This document shows, one piece after another, positions 20,031 to 26,859 of a stretch of 51,551 nucleotides of DNA; the first letter of the stretch is position 1, and the number at the start of each line of letters is the position of its first letter. Location: NCBI GenBank assembly GCA_030148775.1, contig JASBST010000033.1, positions 1-51,551 of the forward strand, written 5' to 3'. Source of the DNA: Thiogranum sp. (GTDB lineage Bacteria > Pseudomonadota > Gammaproteobacteria > DSM-19610). The notes beneath the pieces are model-generated. The model worked only from the letters and a program-made list of their open reading frames with translations. It ran no database searches and was not told the origin of the DNA. The translations under genes were made by a program, and so were the position numbers.

Positions 20031-20297
20031 ATGAACGAGGAAGACAGCCTGTTGGAGTTTCCCTGCGAGTTCCCGCTCAAGGTGATGGGGCGTGCGGCCA
20101 GCGGCTTTGAGGCGACCGCACTGGCTATCGTGCGCCGGCACGTGCCGGATTTCGATACCGCCGCCATGCGTAGCGTGGCCAGCCGCGAGGGCAATTATCT
20201 GTCGGTGACTTTCGTCCTGCGGGCGACCAGCCGGGGGCAGTTGGATGATCTCTACCGGGAGCTGACGGCGTGCAAAGATCTGTTGATGGTGATCTGA
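20031..20297 (+). CDS. ybeD: YbeD/DUF493 family protein
   Basis: An 88-residue ACT-like small protein. LEFPCEFPLKVMGRA at the start, FDTAAMRSVASREGNYLSVTF in the middle and LDDLYRELTACKDLLMVI at the end match E. coli YbeD, which also precedes lipB. The molecular role is unknown, although linkage with lipoate genes is conserved. Two adjacent ATG codons (20028, 20031) make the start ambiguous by one residue. The 3' end overlaps the GTG start of lipB by 28 bases. Confidence 0.88.
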   Translation: MNEEDSLLEFPCEFPLKVMGRAASGFEATALAIVRRHVPDFDTAAMRSVASREGNYLSVTFVLRATSRGQLDDLYRELTACKDLLMVI

Positions 20298-20977
20298 GGC
20301 CGGCGCCAGCCCCCGACGCCGGCCACTGCCCGGCATTACAGGTCAGGCCGTTGGGATTGTGCGATTACACGCCGGTATGGCATGAAATGCAGGCCTACAC
20401 CCGCGCTCGGTCGGCGAGTTCGGACGATCAGCTCTGGTTGTTGCAGCATCGCCCCGTCTATACGTTGGGAATGAACGGTAAGCGCGAGCATCTGTTGCAT
20501 CCGCAGCAGACGCCGGTGGTGGATAGCGATCGCGGTGGCCAGGTCACCTATCACGGGCCCGGTCAACTGGTCGCCTATGTGTTGCTGGATCTGCGTCGGC
20601 TGAGCATTGGTGTACGCACGCTGGTCAGTGCGCTGGAACTGTCGGTGGTCGACTGGCTGCGCAGTTGCGGTATCGAGGCGAACACGCGCGCCGATGCGCC
20701 GGGCGTCTATGTCGATGGCGCCAAGATCGCCGCCCTCGGTTTACGCGTCAGGGGTGGCTGCAGTTATCATGGACTGGCACTGAATGTGGACATGGATCTG
20801 GCGCCGTTCGCGGGCATCAACCCCTGTGGGTATCCGCGTCTGCCGGTAACGCAGGTGAAGGATCTCGGCGTCTCTCTGCCGGTGGATCAAGTGGGGCGCC
20901 AATGGGCGACGTATTTCGCAGCGCGTTTCGATTACAGCCTGCGCTGGCAGGACGCACCCGGACAGACCGGAAAGTGA
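20270..20977 (+). CDS. lipB: Octanoyl-[ACP]:protein octanoyltransferase
   Basis: Moves octanoyl groups from ACP to lipoyl domains, the step before LipA. The 235-residue protein has RGGQVTYHGPGQLVAYVLLDL, the active-site lysine in DGAKIAALGLRVRGGCSYHG and the catalytic cysteine in FAGINPCGYP. GTG at 20270 is supported by GGGAG eight bases upstream, inside ybeD; it adds about 25 residues before the conserved domain, and a later start is possible. lipA follows six bases after the stop. Confidence 0.93.
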   Translation: MQRSVDGDLRPAPAPDAGHCPALQVRPLGLCDYTPVWHEMQAYTRARSASSDDQLWLLQHRPVYTLGMNGKREHLLHPQQTPVVDSDRGGQVTYHGPGQLVAYVLLDLRRLSIGVRTLVSALELSVVDWLRSCGIEANTRADAPGVYVDGAKIAALGLRVRGGCSYHGLALNVDMDLAPFAGINPCGYPRLPVTQVKDLGVSLPVDQVGRQWATYFAARFDYSLRWQDAPGQTGK

Positions 20978-20983
20978 GCACAA

Positions 20984-21922
20984 ATGTCTGAACAGCATCA
21001 AAAACACCAGCGTGGCGCGGCCAAAACAGCGCGCATTCCGATCAAGGTCGAGCCAACGCACACGCCGTTGCGCAAACCGGCCTGGATACGCGCCAAGTCG
21101 CCGGCGGGGCCGGAGGTCCAGCGGTTGAAGAGCGTGCTGCGTGAAAACCGGCTGCATACCGTCTGTGAAGAGGCGTCGTGCCCGAATCTCGGCGAATGCT
21201 TTGCCCACGGTACCGCGACTTTCATGATCATGGGGGACATTTGTACCCGCCGCTGTCCGTTCTGCGACGTGGCCCACGGGCGTCCTGATCCGCTTGATGG
21301 CGAAGAACCGGATAATCTGGCGCGGACGATCCAGGCGATGGGTTTGCGTTATGTGGTGATCACATAGGTGGATCGCGATGACTTGCGCGACGGTGGTGCC
21401 GGCCATTTCGTGGCGTGCATACAGGCGGTGCGCGCCGCCTGTCCGCAGATTCGCATAGAAGTCCTGGTGCCGGATTTTCGCGGGCGCCGGGATCGAGCTT
21501 TGGATATTCTGCGCGCCGCGCCTCCGGACGTCTTCAATCACAATCTGGAAACCGTACCACGGCTTTACAAGCAGGCCCGCCCCGGCTCCGATTACCAGTG
21601 GTCGCTCGATCTGTTACAGCATTTCAAGCGGGAACATCCCGAAGTTCCTTCGAAGTCCGGTCTGATGCTGGGTTTGGGCGAGACCATCGAGGAGGTGGCG
21701 CAGGTGATGCGCGATCTGCGCGATCACGATGTGGACATGCTGACGCTAGGCCAGTATTTGCAGCCCAGTCGGCATCATCTGCCGGTGACGCGATTCGTGC
21801 ACCCGGATGAATTCGAGCAATTGCGCCAGCTCGGCGAAAACCTCGGATTCAGCCAGGTTGCCAGCGGGCCGATGGTGCGTTCCTCTTATCATGCCGACCA
21901 GCAGGCGGCGGGCCTGGTGTAG
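20984..21922 (+). pseudogene. lipA: Lipoyl synthase interrupted by an in-frame amber codon
   Basis: LipA inserts two sulfurs into octanoyl groups by radical SAM chemistry. One frame runs from ATG 20984 to TAG 21920-21922 and would encode 312 residues, but codon 128 (21365-21367) is TAG. The segment reads RYVVIT[14 protein letters not shown], where E. coli LipA has [17 protein letters not shown], so TCG (Ser) to TAG is a single-base change. Both iron-sulfur motifs lie before the stop: auxiliary C61/C66/C72 and radical SAM C87/C91/C94. The rest, including the C-terminal RSSYHAD serine loop, is intact. A GTG follows the stop but has no ribosome-binding site. Real nonsense mutation, sequencing error and suppression are all possible. 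Confidence 0.9.
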
Positions 21923-21937
21923 TGGTCTGACGATTTC

Positions 21938-23011
21938 GTGCATTTGTTGACGGCCATCACCCCGCATGGCTTCGGCCATGCCGCCCAGGTCGCCCCGGTC
22001 CTCAACGCGCTGCACGGACGGTTGCCGGATCTGCGCATAACCCTTTACACCGATCTGCCGGCGGCGTTCCTGCGTGGGCGCATCCGATCAGATTTTGAAC
22101 AGATAGCACAGGCGCCGGATTTTGGCCTGTTGATGGATTCGGCGCTCGCCATCGACCTCGAGTCGAGCGCCGCCGCGTATCGACGCCTGCACAACGATTG
22201 GGAACAACAGGTCGCGGAGCAGGCACGGGTGCTACGCCGGCTCGATCCCGACCTGATACTGGTCGACGTACCCTACTTGACCCTGGCCGCCGCGGCTGTC
22301 GCGGGTATACCCGCCGTGGCCATGTGCTCGCTCAACTGGGCCGATATCTACCGTCATTACTTTTCCGGGCGCGAGGAAGCGGCGAGGGTGCTGGAACAGA
22401 TGCAGGCGGCCTACCGCAGTGCGCAGGCGTTTCTGTGTCCCGAGCCATCCATGCCGATGGACTGGCTGGACAACCGCGTGGCCGTGGGACCCATCGCGGG
22501 CACCGGGCGGGCGCAACCGGAGCAGTTGCGCCGCCGTTTGCCGCGATCGGTCGGTGATCAGCGCATCGTACTGGTGGCGCCCGGTGGGGTGAAGGCCCGC
22601 TTCCCTATCGACCAATGGCCGCATGGACAGGGTATTCATTGGCTGGTGAGTGCCGACTGGCAGGCGCGTCACCCGGACGTCAGCCACTACCAGGACACGG
22701 GACTGGCTTTCACCGATTTGATTGCGTCCTGTGATGCGGTGTTGGGAAAATGCGGTTACGGCACGGTGACCGAGTGCGTGGCCAATGCGACGCCGTTGCT
22801 GTACGTGCCGCGGCCCGACTGGCCCGAAGAACCGACGTTGTTGCGCTGGTTGGAGGCCCACGGCGCCGCACTCGCGGTCGCGCCCGAACGTCTCGACGAC
22901 GGTTGTTTCGCCGATCTGTTGCCGGCGCTCGCCGCAATGCGCGTGCGTCCTTGTCCGACGCCGGGGGGCGATGAAGCCGCCTGTCACCTTGAGCGACTGC
23001 TTGTTCCCTGA
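21938..23011 (+). CDS. Glycosyltransferase-like protein similar to the L-arabinokinase N-terminal domain
   Basis: A 357-residue GT-B/MurG-like protein. It starts VHLLTAITPHGFGHAAQVAPVL with the HGFGH loop at 10-14. LRRLDPDLILVDVPYLTLAAA, AGIPAVAMCSLNWADIYRHYF and ASCDAVLGKCGYGTVTECV with PRPDWPEEPTLL closely follow the N-terminal, GT-like half of plant L-arabinokinase (ARA1), as I recall it. That half has no established activity; the GHMP kinase half is missing here. GTG 21938 is the only reasonable start. The stop overlaps the next gene's ATG (TGATG), so the two products are probably made together. Confidence 0.72.
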   Translation: MHLLTAITPHGFGHAAQVAPVLNALHGRLPDLRITLYTDLPAAFLRGRIRSDFEQIAQAPDFGLLMDSALAIDLESSAAAYRRLHNDWEQQVAEQARVLRRLDPDLILVDVPYLTLAAAAVAGIPAVAMCSLNWADIYRHYFSGREEAARVLEQMQAAYRSAQAFLCPEPSMPMDWLDNRVAVGPIAGTGRAQPEQLRRRLPRSVGDQRIVLVAPGGVKARFPIDQWPHGQGIHWLVSADWQARHPDVSHYQDTGLAFTDLIASCDAVLGKCGYGTVTECVANATPLLYVPRPDWPEEPTLLRWLEAHGAALAVAPERLDDGCFADLLPALAAMRVRPCPTPGGDEAACHLERLLVP

Positions 23012-24078
23012 TGTCGACGTTCATGCCACCTGCCGATACCGATTTGTTTGCCTCGACCGCCGCCTTTCGCCAGGGGTTCGAGCGCGGCCTGGAAGCGCTG
23101 CTCGACGCGGCCAGCCTCAACCTGTTTATTCTGGTGACTGCCAACGCGGGTTTCGCCGCGCCGATGTTCACTGCGCTGAGAACACGTTTGCGCGAACAGT
23201 TCCGCCAGCACAGTGAGCGCTTGCGCGAAGCGCTGCGGCGGGGGGAGCGCCTCGACGAAGCGGACGACGATCTGCTGGTGTTTCTGAAAATGGTGTGCAT
23301 GGGGTTCGACGCGTTGAGCCTGACCGAAGGCCGCGTGGCCGGCGAGTGGGAGGTCCAGTTCAACCACCTGCGCGCCTTTCGGCCCTTGCGTAACAGCCAG
23401 CAGCCGATGACCCGCATTCAGGCGCCGTTCGACGCCGATGGATTCCATTTCAACAAGACCTTCATGCAGCAGGAGGTGTTGTGGGAAGGTGAGTCGTGCG
23501 GCCAACGTTTCGCGCTGTATTACAATAAATATCCCTTTGTTGATCTGCACTGCCTGTTGGTGCCGGAGCGTGAATCCTGTCTGCCGCAGTACCATCGTCG
23601 CGACATGCACCTGTTTATCTGGCGACTGATCGACCAGTGGCGCGGTAATCTCCCGGGTATACGTATCGGTTACAACGCACTGGGTGCTTTCGCCTCGGTC
23701 AATCATCTGCACTACCAGCTGTTTCTGCGCGATGAGCCATTGCCGGTGGAAAACCGCCGCTGGCTGCACAATGGCGGTACGCAGGAATATCCCGTCGATT
23801 GCCGCCGCTTCGCTTGCGCCGGCACCGCCTGGGATTATATCGAGCGGTTGCACGCGGCAAACGAGGCGTACAATCTGCTTTACACACCGGCGGGGTTGTA
23901 TTGCATGCCGCGGCGCAAACAGGGCGATTTTCATTTGGCGGCCTGGTCGAAGGGCCTGTCCTGGTACGAGATGTCCGGCGGAATGATCACCTTCAACCAT
24001 CAGGACTACACCACGCTGACGGCTGCGCGGATTAGCGAAGCGCTGAGGTCGGCGCGCCTGGCGTCGCCATCGTCGTGA
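23011..24078 (+). CDS. HIT-superfamily phosphorylase-like protein (VTC2/GDPGP type)
   Basis: A 355-residue protein whose centre, GYNALGAFASVNHLHYQLFLRDEPLPVEN, carries HLHYQ (H232, H234, Q236), the His-x-His-x-Gln variant of the HIT triad seen in VTC2/GDP-L-galactose phosphorylase and GalT-type transferases. FALYYNKYPFVDLHCLLVPERE and the C-terminal MPRRKQGDF segment agree with that group. It would be expected to cleave or transfer a nucleotide-sugar phosphate; substrate unknown. No secretion signal. It is translationally coupled to the glycosyltransferase-like gene and is followed by a terminator-like hairpin. Confidence 0.7.
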   Translation: MSTFMPPADTDLFASTAAFRQGFERGLEALLDAASLNLFILVTANAGFAAPMFTALRTRLREQFRQHSERLREALRRGERLDEADDDLLVFLKMVCMGFDALSLTEGRVAGEWEVQFNHLRAFRPLRNSQQPMTRIQAPFDADGFHFNKTFMQQEVLWEGESCGQRFALYYNKYPFVDLHCLLVPERESCLPQYHRRDMHLFIWRLIDQWRGNLPGIRIGYNALGAFASVNHLHYQLFLRDEPLPVENRRWLHNGGTQEYPVDCRRFACAGTAWDYIERLHAANEAYNLLYTPAGLYCMPRRKQGDFHLAAWSKGLSWYEMSGGMITFNHQDYTTLTAARISEALRSARLASPSS

Positions 24079-24085
24079 GTGGCGA

Positions 24086-24112
24086 CGGCCCGTATCTGTC
24101 GGCCGCTTTTTT
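24086..24112 (+). terminator. Likely intrinsic terminator after the phosphorylase-like gene
   Basis: CGGCC (24086-24090) pairs with GGCCG (24101-24105) over a ten-base loop, then C and six T residues (24107-24112). The stem is short but all G/C. It ends the coupled glycosyltransferase/phosphorylase pair. GATAAT at 24130-24135 just downstream could be the -10 of the next gene, which would then have almost no leader. Confidence 0.5.
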
Positions 24113-24141
24113 ACCGGTTCCGAACAGGCGATAATGCCCGC

Positions 24142-24546
24142 ATGAGTAAACACGAAGAGCGGGACGACGCTATGCTCGTCGTCCTGGTGAACGAGGTGGT
24201 CGAGGTCGAATACCATCGCGGCAAGCCGCTGGATGACAGCCAGCGGCTGTGCCTGCGGCGCATGGACGAACAAATGGACGCGGGCGTTCCGCTGGGCGCC
24301 GACACCGTCGCGCGGCCGGATACACTACAGCGCGCGCAGTTTGTGGCGATTCAGGTGCTGGAGGGGTTGCAGGACGGCAATGACGCGCTGATCGCCGCCG
24401 GCTGTGCCTATCTGGCTACGCGCTTGCCGGATCTCACCCAGGTCAAAGCCCGTCTGGTGGATGGCGGCTTTTCCGCCGAGCTGGTTTTTAACGAGCCCTA
24501 CGTCAAAGAAGTGGCGGTGGCATTCACGCCCCGCCGACTCTCCTGA
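24142..24546 (+). CDS. Conserved hypothetical protein
   Basis: A 134-residue soluble, acidic protein I do not recognise. The N-terminal half contains VVLVNEVVEVEYHRGKPLDDSQ and a helical stretch; the C-terminal half has FVAIQVLEGLQDGNDALIAAGCAYLATRLPDL and ends with KEVAVAFTPRRLS. No metal-binding or catalytic motif stands out, and there is no signal or membrane segment. Codon use is like its neighbours and the frame is well kept, which supports a real gene. The ATG has only a weak ribosome-binding site. Confidence 0.6.
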   Translation: MSKHEERDDAMLVVLVNEVVEVEYHRGKPLDDSQRLCLRRMDEQMDAGVPLGADTVARPDTLQRAQFVAIQVLEGLQDGNDALIAAGCAYLATRLPDLTQVKARLVDGGFSAELVFNEPYVKEVAVAFTPRRLS

Positions 24547-24568
24547 CGCCGGCTGAGGCCCTGTGTCG

Positions 24569-24823
24569 ATGCAGTGCAGTGTCTACAAAAGCCTGAGTAA
24601 AAAGGATTATTTCCTTTTTGTGCCCAGCGCTGAGGCGTTCACCCGCGTTCCCGCCGGCCTGGCGCGGTTGCTGGGCAGGCTGGAAAAAGTCATGGATCTG
24701 GATCTGCACGCCGGCCGCCGGCTGGCGCAGGCGCAGGCCCGGGATGTCCTGGCCCAGTTGGAAGCGCAGGGCTATTACCTGCAAATGCCGCTGGATGTTG
24801 CCGGTGCGACACCGGCTTCCTGA
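24569..24823 (+). CDS. ycgL: YcgL-family protein
   Basis: An 84-residue protein with the YcgL domain: CSVYKSLSKKDYFLFV at the start, F-x-RVPAGLARLLG, LDLHAGRRLAQAQARDVLAQL, and the diagnostic QGYYLQMP near the end. The family is widespread in gammaproteobacteria and has no settled function. ATG 24569 is preferred because GAGG (24555-24558) is ten bases upstream; GTG 24563 is the alternative. Its 3' end overlaps a convergent minus-strand gene by 49 bases. Confidence 0.85.
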   Translation: MQCSVYKSLSKKDYFLFVPSAEAFTRVPAGLARLLGRLEKVMDLDLHAGRRLAQAQARDVLAQLEAQGYYLQMPLDVAGATPAS

Positions 24824-25065
24824 TCCACAGCGAAATGCAGCGCCCGGTAGAGCGTGAAAGGATCCGGAGTTTTATCAATATCCAGATTGTAACTAACTGA
24901 TTTAACTGCAACTTCCAGGGTGACAATGGGGATGGCCCGGATGATCAGCCCGCGGGCGCGTTCCCACAGGCGCTGGTCGGGCGCCTGCAGCAGCCGGGCC
25001 AGCAGTGCTTTTCTTGCCTCGGAGAGCGGGCCGTAAGGGTCGCGGCATCGGTCGATAATCTGCAT
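24775..25065 (-). CDS. Hypothetical protein convergent with ycgL
   Basis: A 96-residue protein starting MQIIDRCRDPYGPLSEARKALLARLLQ, with AAAGGAAAA just before the ATG. The middle, RARGLIIRAIPIVTLEVAVKSVSYNLDIDKTPDPFTLYRALHFAVDQE, has alternating hydrophobic residues but no motif I can name. The last 49 bases lie antisense to the end of ycgL. The good ribosome-binding site and the well-formed protein argue that it is real; the overlap lowers confidence. It lies upstream of nothing obvious on its strand other than mlaC, which starts further right and is read in the same direction. Confidence 0.5.
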   Translation of the reverse strand: MQIIDRCRDPYGPLSEARKALLARLLQAPDQRLWERARGLIIRAIPIVTLEVAVKSVSYNLDIDKTPDPFTLYRALHFAVDQEAGVAPATSSGICR

Positions 25066-25153
25066 GGTGTTTTCCTTTCGGGCGATAGACATCCGTTCAG
25101 AAATCCCTGCATAAATCAGACCATTATCGGTATTCTGCGGTAGTCGGCCGGCT

Positions 25154-25846
25154 CTACTGCTGTTTCGCCGCCGCCGGAATTTCCACGTCTCCACGGCGAT
25201 TGCGTTCGGCCAGTTGGGCAATCAGACTGTCCAGCCCTTCGCGTTTGATCTGCTCCCCGAAACTGGTGCGATAGGTGAGTGCGAGGCTGATGCCCTCAAT
25301 GCTGATGTCGTAGATTTTCCACTGCCCGGCGAAATAAAGCTTGTATTTGACCTGTGCCGGCGGCCGTCCGCCCAGGGCGATATCGGCACGTACCGACGCT
25401 TTGCGATCACCGGGCTGATAATGGGACGGCTGAAATCGGATCATGTTTTTGTCCGATACCAGTTCGTCGATATAACTGCTCATGGCGGTGACATAAGAGC
25501 GCACCAGCAGGTCGCGGATCTCGTGCGTGATTTCCTGTTTCTGCGTCGCGGTGGCGTCGCGCCAGTATTTACCGATCACCAGGCGGGCGATGCGGGGGAA
25601 ATCGATGATGGGCACGATCAGTTCGTCACTGATTCGGTAGGCGACGCTTTTATCCTTGCGAATCGCCTCGGAATTGTCCCGCAGCCGCACCAGCAGCTCG
25701 TGAATGCGCTGTTCCAGCAGCGGCTGCGGGTCGCTGGTGACGGCTTTGCCCTCTATGGCCGCAATCGCGGCGGAAGGAATCACCGGGGTGCCCAGAAGGC
25801 TGATGACGAGTATCCAGAACTTCCAGGCTAGTGGTTGAGATTTCAT
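25154..25846 (-). CDS. mlaC: MlaC/Ttg2D-family periplasmic phospholipid-binding protein
   Basis: Periplasmic shuttle of the Mla lipid transport system. The 230-residue protein begins with a signal peptide (KFWILVISLLGTPVIPSAAIAA). VPIIDFPRIARLVIGKYWRDATATQKQEI, FRDLLVRSYVTAMSSY-like sequence and KYKLYFAGQWKIYDISIEGISLALTYRTSF are characteristic of the family. The usual partners mlaF, mlaE, mlaD and mlaB are not beside it, so it is an orphan copy or part of a dispersed system. Confidence 0.9.
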   Translation of the reverse strand: MKSQPLAWKFWILVISLLGTPVIPSAAIAAIEGKAVTSDPQPLLEQRIHELLVRLRDNSEAIRKDKSVAYRISDELIVPIIDFPRIARLVIGKYWRDATATQKQEITHEIRDLLVRSYVTAMSSYIDELVSDKNMIRFQPSHYQPGDRKASVRADIALGGRPPAQVKYKLYFAGQWKIYDISIEGISLALTYRTSFGEQIKREGLDSLIAQLAERNRRGDVEIPAAAKQQ

Positions 25847-25893
25847 GGGCTTATTGTATCCCCAGAAGGGCAGAGGAATAAAGCCGGCCGATT

Positions 25894-26712
25894 TCAGCCG
25901 ATGGCGAAATCGGCCCAGACGGGGCAGTGATCCGAAGGTTTTTGCATGCCGCGGATGGCATAATCGATGCCGGCGTCGCGGCAGGTCGCGGCCAGCGCCG
26001 GCGTGGCGAGTATCATATCGATACGCAGTCCGCGACGGGGCTCGCGTTCAAAGCCGCGGCTACGGTAGTCGAACCAGCTGAACAAGTCGTCGCGCTCGGC
26101 GTGGCATTGTCTGAAGGTATCCACCAGGCCCCAGTCCATCAGTTGCTGCAGCCATTGACGTTCCTCGGGTAAAAAACTGCATTTTCCTGATTTCAGCCAG
26201 CGCTTGGCATTGTCTGCGCCAATGCCGATGTCACGGTCGAGCAGCGCGACGTTCATATCGCCCAGCAGCGCCAGCGGTTGCCCAGGGTCGTGCGCCTGCC
26301 GCAGATGATCAAGAAGATCGCTGTAGAACCGCTGTTTGGCGGGAAATTTCACCGGGTGGTCACGGCTCTCGCCCTGCGGGAAATAGCCGTTGAGCACGTT
26401 AAGCTCGGTGCCGTCCGTCAGCGCGAAACGGGCGCCGATCAGGCGCCGCTGCGCCTCGCCGTCGTCGTGGGAGAAACCGCGGATGACCTCGACCGGCGGC
26501 TCGCGGGACATAATGGCCACACCATAGTGCGACTTCTGACCGTGATAGACGACGTGGTAGCCGAGCGCCTCAATCGTGTCACAGGGGAAATCCGCGTCCT
26601 GCACTTTGGTCTCCTGGATACCGATGATATCCGGCTGCTGCTGTTCGATGAGTGCCTGGAGCTGGTGTCCACGGGCGCGGATCCCGTTGGTGTTGAATGA
26701 GACGATTTTCAT
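25894..26712 (-). CDS. xthA: Exodeoxyribonuclease III
   Basis: AP endonuclease and 3' exonuclease of base-excision repair. The 272-residue protein starts MKIVSFNTNGIRAR and shows the metal ligand in IIGIQETKVQD, LNGYFPQGES with the catalytic tyrosine, LLGDMNVALLDRDIG, GLRIDMILAT and the final SDHCPVWADF. The family start lies at 26712; the frame opens ten codons further up. It acts after uracil-DNA glycosylases of the kind found at 19370 and 45636. Confidence 0.95.
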   Translation of the reverse strand: MKIVSFNTNGIRARGHQLQALIEQQQPDIIGIQETKVQDADFPCDTIEALGYHVVYHGQKSHYGVAIMSREPPVEVIRGFSHDDGEAQRRLIGARFALTDGTELNVLNGYFPQGESRDHPVKFPAKQRFYSDLLDHLRQAHDPGQPLALLGDMNVALLDRDIGIGADNAKRWLKSGKCSFLPEERQWLQQLMDWGLVDTFRQCHAERDDLFSWFDYRSRGFEREPRRGLRIDMILATPALAATCRDAGIDYAIRGMQKPSDHCPVWADFAIG

Positions 26713-26859
26713 AGGGTTTATTTTGCGCTGTCGGACCCGCATTCTAGCGGTTCGCCCACCGCCGCGGCAATGCGACCCGGCCGGGCGGCGTGGCAGAACC
26801 GACGCCGGGCGCGTTACAATCCTCGGGACAGCACAGTCACAGCAGGTACAGATACCATT

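Noticed and set aside
21365-21367. Genome-wide reassignment of TAG to an amino acid
   Set aside because: Several other genes here, including trpG, the VOC gene at 7054, the UDG-family gene and the M16C gene, end normally at TAG, and lipA itself ends with TAG, so only a local event or partial suppression remains possible.
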